64,000 nucleotides of DNA from Aurelia coerulea. Lineage: Eukaryota; Cnidaria; Scyphozoa; Semaeostomeae; Ulmaridae. A model generated the notes under the pieces. It worked only from the letters and a program-made list of their open reading frames with translations. It had not been told where the DNA came from and ran no database searches. Location: the NCBI GenBank assembly GCA_039566865.1, contig CM076954.1, positions 11,556,001-11,620,000 of the forward strand, read 5' to 3'. Shown here in pieces: positions 35,301-44,531 of the stretch (positions are counted from its first letter, which is position 1; each line of letters opens with the position of its first letter). A program made the translations under genes and the position numbers.

Positions 35301-35583
35301 AGCAGGTAGGAACCAGGGGTATCATTTGTGCTGAAGAAGAGAGGCTGAAGACAATGATAGCCCTGGAATCGAGGTTGGACTGGACACACATCGTTAATTA
35401 TTGAAGGTGTGACTTGGAACGCAACGTAATTGAATGGGGTTGTTTATCGTTTTGGGGAAGGTTTTTTGTGTGGAGTTAGCGCGTTGGAGTTAGGGCGTTG
35501 GAGAATGTCGTTGGTATTAATTTATCCGAAGTATGGTTTCTTGATTACAAGTCGCTTTTAGGCCATTTATTATACTCGTGACA
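32391..35583 (+). repeat. Gypsy 5' LTR, interrupted
   Basis: Segments 32391-32518 and 35377-35583, with the duplicated GGACTGGACAC counted once, make 324 bp, the same as the 3' LTR. The interruption separates the upstream third of the LTR (likely U3) from the rest, so transcription from this copy is probably impaired unless the insert supplies a promoter. Confidence 0.9.
32519..35376. mobile_element. TIR element with 11-bp target duplication, AACCTCG..CCCAGGG family (copy 2)
   Basis: Left end AACCTCGAACCCAGGG, inverted right end AACCTCGATTCCAGGG (14 of 16). It is flanked by the exact 11-bp repeat GGACTGGACAC (32508-32518, 35377-35387); the uninterrupted 3' LTR has this string once. Inside at the left is a foldback (32544-32583 against 33088-33121, with GACTTATGACGATGAGTC) that ends in another CCCTGG..CGAGG form near 33137. 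The rest (33138-35376) has no recognisable gene; the 86-codon minus-strand ORF at 33959-34219 is unassigned and might be a transposase relic. Confidence 0.8.
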
Positions 35584-35585
35584 AT

Positions 35586-35602
35586 TGGGGGCTCAGCCGG
35601 GA
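35586..35602 (+). promoter_or_regulatory. Gypsy primer-binding site, tRNA-Pro-like
   Basis: TGGGGGCTCAGCCGGGA begins three bases after the LTR end. It is close to the TGGGGGCTCGTCCGGGA site that pairs with the 3' end of tRNA-Pro in many retroelements, differing at two bases. The tRNA identity is an inference. Confidence 0.65.
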
Positions 35603-35819
35603 ATGGCAACAAAACGACAGTCAGCGAAAAGATGAGGTTTCCTGTATTTTCAAGCTGTTGGGAGCTGAATTTGTGATGTTTTAAAATCGCTTTTTGGAAG
35701 ATTGGTTATTGGGAATCAATAGAATTTCATAGCGCGGTGGCAAACATCAAGGGAGATTTCGTTCGTTAAGCTGAAAGTTTTGAATAAAGCGAAATAACAG
35801 CGAAAAGAAGCCAGTAATT

Positions 35820-38800
35820 ATGGATAGATTAATACAGTGTGGTCGCGAGCTTGGGCTCGAAGGAAAGGATTTACAGCAGTTTATCGAAGAGCAGCAGATT
35901 ATCGAGAGAGATGAGCGGGCAGAAAATCGAAGAGTAGAGTTAGCAAAATTGGAGTTGAAGGTTGCTATAGAGAAAGAGAAAAAGGAGACTTTAGAGCAAG
36001 AGCGGTTAAAAATTCAGGCTGTTTTGGAGCTGAAAAGTGAGGGGGTAGATATGTCAATGAATTTCCAAGGCACAGAGGGTAGACATAGAGCTAAGGGCCC
36101 TAAGTTGCCTGCTTTTGCTGATGGGAAAGACGACTTGGACAGTTATTTGAAGAGATTTGAGAGGTTTGCGATAAGTAATGGATGGGAGAGATATGAGTGG
36201 GCGACAGCCTTAAGCGCCCTATTAACAGGGAAAGCACTGGATGTTTATTCAAGGTTGCCAGATGATACTGCGTTAGATTATGAGAAGGTTAAAGAGGCAT
36301 TATTGATTAGATATCAATTAACAGAAGAGGGGTTCAAGAAAAGATACAGAGAATCAGACCCAGAAGAGGGGGAGACTCCTGATCAATTTTATGCCAGGAT
36401 TGATGGGTACTTAGACCGTTGGGTTGAGCTTTCGGGAACGGAAAAGTCTTACCAAGGATTGAAGGAGTTGATAAATAAAGAACAATTTCTAAGCAGATGC
36501 CAGCAAGACCTAGCAATCTATTTGAAAGAAGTGGCTCCACGTGACCACGATGAAATGACAAAGCATGCACAGCAATATCTTAGTGCACATGGGAAGCAGC
36601 TTGCTCGCAAAAGGAATAGAGTTGGACATAACCTAGAATCTTCAAGCAGCCAAGGTCAAGCTAACGTTAAAGCAAAGGATTATGGGGAATTCAAGTGTTT
36701 TATTTGCCATAAAACGGGTCACAAAGCATTCGAGTGTAATTTTGAGAAGAAACCAGAGCGGAAATGTTTTAACTGTGGTGGCCTAAATCACGAAGCAAAG
36801 GACTGTCCTTCTCCAGGGCAGGGTAGAAAGAAACCACCGACAAAGGCTGCAGGATCATTGTCAATCAAACAAGAGCTAGTTGATAAAGAGAACAATGATG
36901 AGAACATTGTTCGGGTAGCAACAGAGGCAGCAGCAACACAGACAGATATTGAATCGTGCATAATAGGGAACGAGCTTACTATAGGTTGTGGCAAGAGAAT
37001 TCCTATTATCAAATCTGCATGTATCAAGCCAGCAATGGGGAGTGAAGATAGCATGCCAGTTGTAACAGGGAGAGTAAGGGACAGATCAGTGAGTGTATTG
37101 AGAGACACAGGCTGCAGTGGCGTTGTTATTAAGAGAGACTTGGTCACAGAAGAGGAACTAACAGGCAGATTTGGTTACATGCTTTTGATTGATAAAACAA
37201 TTAGAAAAGTACCTATTGCAAGCGTTTTCATTGACACACCATATTTTACTGGGGAAGCAGAGGCTCAATGTTTACCAGATGCAATGTATGACGTGATTAT
37301 TGGGAATATACCAAATGCTAGGGGCCCTGAAGATCCTGACCCATCGTGGGAGACAGCATGTGCCGTTACAAGAGCTCAAGCAAAGAAAGGGCAAGGTATA
37401 CCACCACTTAAGGTACCTGATGTGACAAAATGTGCAACGGTTACCAGAGAACAGCTAATTCAATTTCAACATGATGACAATTCATTAGAGAAGCTTCGAA
37501 AATTCACAGAGCCAAAGATAAAAGAGGATCAATCTGTGCACTTTGAAGAGAAAGGAGGAATTTTGTATCGTGTTTTTAGCCACCCAAGGGTAAATGGAGG
37601 CAATGAAATACGGCAAGTAGTTGTACCAGGAAATCTGAGAAATCAAGTCATCGAGTTGGCGCACAGTTCGTTAATGGGAGGTCATATGGGAATAAGAAAG
37701 ACAAGTGACAGAATTTTGAGTAACTTTTATTGGCCAGGCCTTAATGATGACGTTACACGATTCTGCAGGACATGTGATATATGTCAGAAGACTGAGAGCA
37801 AAGGCAGGACAGCAAAAGTGCCACTACAAAAGATGCCCTTGATAGACACGCCGTTTAAGAGGGTTGCAGTTGATTTAATTGGGCCTATCTTCCCTTCTTC
37901 AGAGAAAGGTTTTCGTTATATCTTGTCTATGGTTGATTATGCTACGAGATATCCTGATGCTGTACCATTAAAGAACATTGATACAGAAACTGTTGCAGAA
38001 GCTTTGCTTGACATGTACAGCAGACTAGGTTTTCCAGATGAAATTTTAAGTGATAATGGTTCACAGTTCATATCAGAATGCATGGAAGAAGTTTCAAGAT
38101 TACTTAGCATCAGGCAGCTAACTTCAACGCCATACCATCCGATGTGTAATGGTTTAGTAGAGAGGTTTAATGGAACCTTGAAAGCAATGTTGAGGAGATT
38201 ATGCAGCGAGCAGCCAAGACAGTGGCCTAGATATATCAATGCAGTATTATTTGCATACAGAGAAGTACCTCAAGAATCTACTGGGTTCTCGCCATTTGAG
38301 TCGTTATTTGGGAGAACAGTGAGAGGACCAATACAGATACTGAAAGAGTTGTGGACCAAAGAAGTACAGGAAGAAGAAGTCAAGACCAGTTATCAGTATG
38401 TTGTAGAGTTGAGAGAGAGGTTAGATCAAACCCTAAAGATTGCACAAGAATCACTAGAGAAATCACAAGGACGTTACAAAAAGTACTTTGACAAGAAAAC
38501 CAAAGAGAGAAGCTTCCAACCTGGTGATCAAGCTTTAGTCCTGCTACCAACTAACAACAACAAGCTTCTTATGCAGTGGAAAGGCCCGTATAACGTGGAG
38601 AAGAGAGTAAACAAGAATGACTATGTGATCAAGATTGGTACTAAGTCAAAGGTGTACCATGCTAATTTGTTAAGAAAGTATCTGAACAAAGAAGAAAGAG
38701 ATGTTTCAAAGAATGTAAGGAGTAGTGAATTACTGAAAGCAGCTGCAGGAGATGTAGGAAAAGAATTAGAAGAGGAAATGTTCCATGAGGAGAATTTACT

Positions 38801-40231
38801 AGAGATAGGTAGTTTAAGTTCGAAAGAGAGTTACAAAGATGTCAAGGTGTCACCAAAGCTTGTCACAGCACAGTCAGATGATTTAGAGTCTTTAATTCAG
38901 GAATTCAAGCCATTATTCACTGACAAACCAGGATCAACCAGGTTGATAGAGCATACCATCGATTTGACAAGCGACGTACCAGTTAGATCAAAGCCTTATT
39001 CAGTGCCATACGGAGTCAGAGAGTCACTTAGGAGTGATATTCAAGAGATGCAGGACCTTGGTATCATTAGAGACTCAAATTCACCATATGCATCACCTGT
39101 GGTTATCGTCAAGAAGAAGGATGGTTCAAATCGAATTTGTGTTGACTATCGAAAACTCAACAAGTTAACAGTGTTTGATCCAGAGCCTATGGTAACATCA
39201 GAAGATCTTTTCAGAAGATTCAGTGAGGATAAATACTTCTCAAAGATCGACTTGAGTAAAGGATATTGGCAGATTCCAGTAGCAGAGAATGACATCCACA
39301 AGACTGCCTTTGTAACTCCGGATGGATCATATGAATTCTTAAAGATGCCTTTTGGGATGGTGAATTCAGCTGCAACACTAGTGAGAGCAATGAGAAAATT
39401 ACTTGCAGGTTTAGATAACGTAGATAGCTACATAGATGACATCCTGATTCATACAAGAACGTGGGAAGAGCATATGCAAGCATTGAGAGAGTTGTTCAGT
39501 CGTATGTTGAAATGGGGTATCACTGCAAGACCTTCAAAATGTGTCTTTGGAGGAGAAGCAGTTGACTTCATTGGACATCAGATTGGGAGGGGTGAACTTG
39601 GTTTACATGATGAGAATGTCAAGAAAGTTAGAGATGCACCAAGACCAAGAACAAAGAAAGAGGTAAAGTCCTTCCTTGGACTCACTGGATATTACAGGAA
39701 CTTTATTCCTAACTATGCAGCAATTGCATCACCATTGTCTGATCTAACAAAGAAGGGATTGCCAAATGAAGTAGAGTGGAATGATGCACATGAGAAAGCC
39801 TATGGGACATTAAAGAAGATGACTGTGACTAAACCAGTTTTTCGTTTACCAGAGATTACAAAGCCATTTGTATTGAGAACAGACGCATCAAACACAGGAA
39901 TCGGTGCAGTGTTACTACAAGATCATGATGGTAAACTATTTCCAGTCAGTTATGCAAGCAAAAAATTGTTAGAGAGAGAAAAGGCTTACTCAACAATAGA
40001 AAAGGAGTGTTTCGCCATAGTATGGGCAATAAAGAAATTCATGCTGTACCTTTATGGAACAGAGTTCATTATACAGACAGACCGCCAGCCATTAGTTTAC
40101 CTGAATAAAACCAAATTTGTGAATGATAGAGTTATGAGATGGGCAATGTTCATTCAGAACTACAAATTCAAAATTGAATCAATTAAAGGATCAGAGAACA
40201 TTGGAGCAGACTTTCTGAGCAGAGTGATGTA

Positions 40232-40232
<1 letters not shown>
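35820..40232 (+). CDS. gag-pol: Gag-Pol polyprotein, Gmr1-type gypsy (1470 aa)
   Basis: A single frame carries everything for reverse transcription and integration. Order: charged coiled-coil-like N-terminus (residues 1-75); capsid region with a SCAN-like stretch (about 165-265, containing EEGETPDQF, NKEQFLSRC and APRDHDEM); two CCHC knuckles (from C293 and C316); protease with D429-T-G-C-S-G; integrase HHCC finger and core with D685, D745, E781 (D,D-35-E) and a GPY motif (QWKGPY); then RT with YIDD at 1204-1207 and a short RNase H (RTDASNTGIGAVLLQ, EKECFAIVW, TDRQPL). Integrase before RT is inverted compared with ordinary gypsy. All catalytic residues look intact and there are no stops. Met at 35820 is the first in frame after a 236-bp leader. 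No env follows. Confidence 0.95.

Positions 40233-40240
<8 letters not shown>

Positions 40241-40293
<53 letters not shown>
40241..40293 (+). repeat. (GA)n microsatellite in gypsy 3' leader
   Basis: An uninterrupted run of alternating GA follows the gag-pol stop by a few bases and precedes the 3' LTR. Polypurine by nature, it could act as an extra polypurine primer but may be simple expansion. Confidence 0.95.
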
Positions 40294-40296
<3 letters not shown>

Positions 40297-40377
40297 TAGA
40301 ACACTCAGAAAGATTGACATACTGAACATAAAGGTTAAAGTTGAAAGACATCAAAGATGTCTCTTGAAGAACGGAGG

Positions 40378-40701
40378 TGTCACACATTTATGTTCAGTCG
40401 TGTATTGTGTTGTTTGTTCCCGTGTTTTGTTTGTTGTATTGTCTTCTAGTATCTTATATTGTAGTGAACTGACTATTGAGTAGAGGCCCCAAGAGGACTG
40501 GACACACATCGTTAATTATTGAAGGTGTGACTTGGAACGCAACGTAATTGAATGGGGTTGTTTATCGTTTTGGGGAAGGTTTTTTGTGTGGAGTTAGCGC
40601 GTTGGAGTTAGGGCGTTGGAGAATGTCGTTGGTATTAATTTATCCGAAGTATGGTTTCTAGATTACAAGTTGCTTTTAGGCCATTTATTATACTCGTGAC
40701 A
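40378..40701 (+). repeat. Gypsy 3' LTR, intact
   Basis: 324 bp, TG...CA, directly preceded by GAACGGAGG (polypurine tract) and followed by ATGGG, the target duplication. It serves as the reference for finding the insertion in the 5' LTR. Confidence 0.95.
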
Positions 40702-40706
40702 ATGGG

Positions 40707-41731
40707 TAATGAGAAGGTTTTATTTTGAAAATGTCATGTATGAAGGAGGGGTTTAAATTTTTCAAAGTCTTAAAAATTTCTACACAGAGAACTCTTAGAC
40801 GGGAAACATGCATAGTACACTTCTCTGACTTCGAAAGTAAATCGCTATACGAGCTAATGTGATCATTGTGTAAGAATCTAAGGGCGCGTTTTTGAAACTT
40901 TTCAATCTTTTGCAAAGATTTAGCTGACGAGAAGTACCATACAAGAGGGCAATAATCAAAATTTGAATATACAAAGCTTTGGACAAGAATCTTCTTTTCA
41001 TTAAAGCCAATAAATTGTTTGAGCCTTTTTAAAACATTGAGTTGTGATGCAGCTTTTCTGCAAAGTTCGGAGATATGCTGTTCAAAGTTCAGTTTATAAT
41101 CTAGTTGAATGCCTAGCAATTTGACCGTTTCTTCCGATTTGACAATTTTTCCTTGGATGTTGAAATTTTCTCCACTTGTATTCGTTTGATCCTTTCTAAT
41201 AAGGAGTGCATGGAATTTTTCTGGATTAGCTATCATTTGATTTTGTTTTAGCCAAGTCAAAGCAACTCCAGCTTCTTCTTCCAACACCGCTACCAAATTT
41301 GATAGAGTCTTGGAAAAATAAGCTAAAGTATTGTCATCAGCATAGTTATGTAATGTTGCTTGTTTGATGAATAAAAATAGATCGTTTATGTAAAAGTTGA
41401 ACAGAACAGAGCCTTGGGGTACCCCTGATAAAATAGTTTGGAAAGAACTATACGTATTATTGATTCTAACAGACTGTTTACGCCGTTTCAGGTAAGAATA
41501 TATAAGGACCAGAGCATTTTCATCCAAGCCATAAGCATGTAGTTTGGCTATAAGTAAGTCATGTGGAATACAATCAAAAGCTTTCGACAAATCCATTAGG
41601 ATAGCCCCTACAATATTATCATTATCGAGTTTAACCCTCCATTCTTCAATCATTCTTATCAATACATGTTGTGCACTCAATACATGTTGTACACTCATCC
41701 CTAGAGTAAGGAGTTTCCGTTTGAGTGGCAT
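40707..41731 (-). pseudogene. LINE reverse transcriptase, main part (minus strand)
   Basis: Landmarks on the minus strand: ILMDLSKAFDCIPHDLL (palm), GVPQGSVL followed directly by FNFYINDL, so four residues (usually GPLL) are deleted, then YADDN with both catalytic Asp present, LLGIQLDYKLNFEQHI thumb and YCPLVWYF. It is 5'-truncated before the palm (starts after MPLKRKLL). The deletion in the VPQGS block makes activity doubtful, and the C-terminus is 8 kb away at 32175-32385. Confidence 0.9.
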
Positions 41732-41909
41732 AATTGCGCAAGGGCCCCTGAAGTCATGTCAATCGGATTAAAATGGCACCTTGGCGGGAGAGTTAGACAC
41801 AGAAGGAAAACAATATCATGTATGGAATGATATATTAGGATAGGAAAAACTCGATGTATCACCCGTAAAGCTTTTTCTAAAATCAGCGTTTCCTACCGCC
41901 CGTGTTCTG

Positions 41910-41985
41910 CCTTGCATAGAAATTTAATCTCTGACCCAAGGGTATGCCATCCAACTGTCTGCCGAGATTAAATTTCTATGCAAGG
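41910..41985. repeat. 22-bp perfect hairpin
   Basis: CCTTGCATAGAAATTTAATC (41910 on) is repeated inverted up to 41985 as part of 22-bp arms with a 32-base loop. It abuts the end of the foldback element at 41912 and is probably the remains of another small element. Confidence 0.85.
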
Positions 41986-42390
41986 CGGAAAAAAAAGTAA
42001 TCAAGTCGTATTCAAACTGCAATATTCCTTTCTCAGAAAATTTTCAAAGAACTACATGGATAATTGGTTGTTTTACAAAAATCAGAAATTATTCGCATAA
42101 TTTTCCATCAAAACCTTGGATTCTGAGCAATATTAAAACGAGGCTTGAACAAGCTTTACGGCGGTGTTTAACAGACCACTATTTCTTTTGAAATCGGGTC
42201 TGGTTATCAGGCTATCGATATGTATGCTCCTTCTGATTTTGAAAAGTCATTACTGATGAAGGCTTCGTTTAACAAATGTGTTTTTCTTTAGTTTATATAT
42301 ATAAATAAAATATATATAAGAAAAGCTTAGAGTGACTATGTTCCTATCACATTTAAGATTTTTCAAAGAAAGTTGTTCAGAAGAAGAAAG

Positions 42391-42771
42391 ATTACTAAAA
42401 TTCTTACCTTCCGGCGAGACAGACATCACCTCCTTCTCCAGCAGCGAAAGATAGTTTTCCAGAGGTGGGTCATCCTTAGGGGGTTGCCATGTAGATTTAA
42501 GTTTAAAATCACTATCCTGGTCCGGTACATATTCGTCCTCATTATTTCTAAAATGCCATCTTAATCTCATTTGCCTGTTATATGCCTCTAGATCAGATTT
42601 CAGCTGTGCTTTGTCGATGTCAGTAGGAGTGGGTGAAAACTTCAGGCCTTTGGAAAGAAGTCTTACGTCTTCCTCCGAAAGTTCCCTCCGTGACAGATTC
42701 ACCACACACCCACTGACAAATCGTCCCTTCAGTCTCCCATTCTCCAAAACAACCAGCTCCGTTTCTGTCAT
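42391..42771 (-). pseudogene. Penelope-like N-terminal coding fragment
   Basis: From the minus-strand ATG at 42771 the protein reads TELVVLENGRLKGRF, then VVNLSRRELSEEDVRLLSKG and LKFSPTPTDIDKAQL, then MRLRWHFRNNEDE and PPLENYLSLLEKEVMS. The 'LLSKGLKFxPTP' block with a following RLxxHFR is a recurring N-terminal feature of metazoan Penelope-like proteins. Similarity ends at about 42400 near GAAG|GTAAGA, a good splice-donor context; some Penelope elements keep introns, so this may be a donor. Beyond it the frame runs into AT repeats and stops at 42250. No RT motifs remain. Confidence 0.7.
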
Positions 42772-42882
42772 TACTGATGAAGGCTTACGCCGAAACGTTT
42801 AACGAATGTGTTTTTTCTGAGTTTATATATATATATGTCGAAACTGATTAGATAGGCTAAAGAAAGGACGACTCCTTTATTT

Positions 42883-42920
42883 GCGACTAGTTTCGTCTTA
42901 TCAATGAAGACTCTTCAGGC
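42883..42920 (-). ncRNA. Candidate hammerhead ribozyme (Penelope pseudo-LTR)
   Basis: On the minus strand: CTGAAGA (42918-42912; fits CUGANGA), stem II GTCTT (42911-42907) and AAGAC (42899-42895) with a 7-base loop, GAAA (42894-42891), a minimal stem III of one C-G pair with loop TA, and the cleavage triplet GTC (42887-42885). At least three pairs of stem I (TGC/GCA) can form around the core. Very short stem III is typical of the ribozymes in Penelope and retrozyme repeats. It has the same polarity as the Penelope fragment and lies 5' of it. The pairing is seen; activity is not shown. Confidence 0.6.
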
Positions 42921-42936
42921 ATTATGACAATATATA

Positions 42937-43549
42937 CCGGGTGACCCAGAAAAAAGTGACCCAACGTAATCTGTCACAGACAAAAAAGTAAGTGGCTGAT
43001 TGAAATATTTCAAGCGTTCTGTCGCTAAAAGACTGGCCTACATTATGAGTATTTTTTGCATTTTGTTGGTTACGGTAAAGCTCCTAAATTTAGGATTTCG
43101 AGGAAAAGGGCAGGCTTGAAATCCTCAAAAAGTCGTCAAAAACAGGGGATCGATTTGAAGCCATTTCAGGTCTTCAAAACAACGAGGAGCGTGTTTTATT
43201 TTGCCTGAGAATATCTTTAAGTACCTAGGGACTATAAACTTGCTCTGAAGACTTCTGACTGGGTTACCTTTTCCCAGGTTGAAACGAAATACGCTCCTTG
43301 TCGTTTTGAAGATCTGAAATGGCTGTAAATCAATCCCCTGTTTTTGAGGAGTTTTTGCAGATTTCAGGCATGCCCTTATCCTCGAAATCCTTAATTTTGG
43401 AAATTTACCGTGCCAAAAAAATTGCGAAAAATACTTGTAGCATAGGCTAGTCCTTTGGCGACACAAAAATGTTTGAAATATTTCAATCGGCCATTTATTT
43501 AATTTTCTGTAAAAGATTGCGTTGGGTCACTTTTTTCTGGGTCACCCGG
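42937..43549. mobile_element. TA-flanked foldback MITE, CCGGGTGACC subfamily
   Basis: Left end CCGGGTGACCCAGAAAAAAG with TA at 42935-42936, inverted right end with TA at 43550-43551. Inversion extends over nearly the whole 613 bp (CGATTGAAATATTTCAARC, AACAGGGGATYGATTTRMAG and CGTTTTGAAGACCTGAAATGG parts recur on the other arm). Non-coding; the 113-codon ORF on the minus strand is a product of the arm. Confidence 0.9.
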
Positions 43550-43629
43550 TATATATATAGATTTCCTGCAAATCATGAACGTCTCTTGGTGGCAAATTTG
43601 AATGTTGATCAGCTTAGCTAAAATTGAGC

Positions 43630-43895
43630 AATGGATGGCTCAGTGGTTCAGGAGCGAGGATGGCTCAATGGTAGCACACTTGACTACGAATCTGAAGGTT
43701 GGTGGTTCAAGCCCTTGACTTGCCGAACCTGCTACGTAGAGTAAAAACACTGCCAACTCTCTGTAATTCCACGCTAAAGGAATCACATGGTGTGGTCACA
43801 TCGAGAGGAAGGACTTGGAGGCTGCATCGATAAGCTTAGCTTCTCAGCGTACTCAAACTACCTTCGGATGCTAGGTAGAAATATAGAAAAAGCAA
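43630..43895 (+). mobile_element. tRNA-derived SINE
   Basis: A tRNA-like head carries an A box TGGCTCAATGG (43661-43671) and a B box GGTTCAAGCCC (43704-43714), 32 bases apart, matching the TRGYNNARNNG and GGTTCRANNCC consensus. A partial A-box duplicate (GATGGCTCAGTGG) stands at 43634. The body runs through CATGGTGTGGTCACATCGAGAGG to a tail near 43890 (GAAATATAGAAAAA). The cloverleaf itself is degraded, so this is a SINE rather than a tRNA gene. Confidence 0.75.
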
Positions 43896-44313
43896 TGCAT
43901 TTTCAGAATACATTTTAAATATATGTATCACTCCCAAATGAAATCAAAATTTTTTTATTTGGTTTAAATGTGTCAACATCTTCATTGGCTTAAAGAATCT
44001 CAAATAAAATCAAAATAGTTACAAAATATTTTCCATGGCATTTCTGATGCATTTCCAAAGTTTGTTTTCTTCAATGTGAAACAAAGCCCTTTATTTGATC
44101 CTAGAGAGTATACATACATCTAACTTGGCTTGCATTTTTGACACCTTGGATGATTAGATATATAATTTTTTAACTGTTGAAATATAACATTATGGTTTAA
44201 TATATTTAGTTGACTTTCTCCAATACTTGCTTTCAAGAATCACCACTTGTGTTCAAGAATGCTTGAAGCCAATTCAGTGTATCACACATTGAGCATTTGT
44301 CATTGCATTTCAG

Positions 44314-44531
44314 TTGTGATATTTGGAAAAAGTGCATCAAGCAAAAAGACAACAGTACCTTCACATTTGTCTTCTATTTTACAAGAAATGATTCCATGAA
44401 CCCTGGTACATTTGTTGGAATGGCAAAAATGCTTGACTTCCCTAATAACAAATCTGAGGTAACAAAAGCTGTATGGGCATTAAATGTTGATGAAAGGCCA
44501 CCCAAGCCACAACATGTCCAAGTGCCAATGG
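44314..44531 (+). CDS. LolA-like protein, exon 3
   Basis: Acceptor TTGCATTTCAG|T. The exon completes an Asn codon in phase 2 and gives CDIWKKCIKQ, the Cys-Asp-x-Trp-x-x-Cys signature that follows the first repeat in metazoan LolA-like proteins, then STFTFVFYFTRNDSMNPGTF and a segment rich in Pro (ERPPKPQHVQVPM). It covers about residues 158-230. The donor is ATGG|GTAAGT, phase 1. The upstream codons that look open from 44297 are intronic. Two sequons (NST, NDS) are visible. The 5' neighbour is 19.7 kb of intron. Confidence 0.88.

Larger units (their letters stand above)
32391..40701 (+). mobile_element. Ty3/gypsy LTR retrotransposon of Gmr1 type, nearly pristine
   Basis: LTRs are 324 bp, TGTCACAC...GTGACA. 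The 3' copy is 40378-40701; the 5' copy is 32391-35583, split by a 2.86-kb insertion with an 11-bp duplication. The LTR copies differ at only two sites (CTTGATT/CTAGATT and AGTCGC/AGTTGC). Target duplication is ATGGG (32386-32390, 40702-40706). Primer site at 35586, one uninterrupted 1470-codon gag-pol, (GA)n tract 40241-40293, polypurine tract GAACGGAGG before the 3' LTR. Pol order is PR-IN-RT-RH, the copia order, although RT and IN are gypsy-like; this is the hallmark of Gmr1 elements described in deuterostomes. Probably one of the youngest insertions here. Confidence 0.93.
32035..41736 (-). mobile_element. LINE, minus strand, split by a gypsy insertion
   Basis: The 5' part is 41731-40707 (RT) and the 3' part 32385-32035 (RT C-terminus and 3' UTR). 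Between them lies the gypsy element with its 5-bp duplication ATGGG. Translation runs in frame across the junction: ...KPSHYP ends at the right side and LRNSNGLQ begins at the left side. The C-terminal block then reads FGSNSLQSLGPQIWNGL and IKKWDGPNCKC, the usual end of CR1/Rex-type RTs. This shows the LINE was intact in frame when gypsy arrived. Confidence 0.88.
31845..41912. mobile_element. Foldback element with GGTAGGAAACGCTG ends, split by LINE and gypsy
   Basis: The left arm 31845-32034 and the right arm 41737-41912 are inverted copies sharing ACGGGYGGTAGGAAACGCTG, AAAAAGCTTTACGGGTGAT, ATGACTTCA and GGGCCCTTG. With the inserted LINE removed the element was about 370 bp, nearly all inverted repeat, non-coding. 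Flanking target duplication was not found. Immediately right is a hairpin at 41910-41985. Confidence 0.75.
42244..42931 (-). mobile_element. Penelope-like element fragment with pseudo-LTR pieces
   Basis: Direct repeats at 42244-42310 and 42767-42835 (ATTACTGATGAAGGCTT, CGTTTAACRAATGTGTTTTT, TTTATATATAT) flank a minus-strand coding piece, as expected for the pseudo-LTRs of Penelope elements. Upstream on the minus strand (42920-42883) is a hammerhead-like motif, another pseudo-LTR trait. RT and GIY-YIG domains are missing, so only a 5' remnant exists. Confidence 0.7.
24646..44313 (+). other. Intron 2 of the LolA-like gene (19.7 kb)
   Basis: Donor GTAAGC at 24646; acceptor GCATTTCAG at 44313. 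It holds the tandem duplication, the foldback/LINE/gypsy nest, the Penelope fragment, a CCGGGTGAC MITE and a SINE. The stretches 24646-27355, 27590-29416 and 30460-31840 hold only short, unrecognised ORFs; I see no host exon in them. Confidence 0.8.

Noticed and set aside
40702..41731. 40688 as the true end of the minus-strand LINE RT
   Set aside because: The stop comes from gypsy LTR sequence; the real C-terminus is at 32175-32385 across the insertion.
42769..42800. Plus-strand CTGATGAAGGC..GCCGAAAC as a second hammerhead
   Set aside because: It has the core and a short stem II, but the segment after GAAA gives no NUH cleavage site at the right place, and its polarity is opposite to the Penelope coding strand.
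43630..43720. Functional tRNA gene
   Set aside because: A and B boxes are present but arms do not pair into a full cloverleaf and a SINE body follows.
44297..44313. TTG at 44297 as a start codon of an independent small gene
   Set aside because: The bases before 44314 are intron with an acceptor; the phase joins exon 2 exactly.
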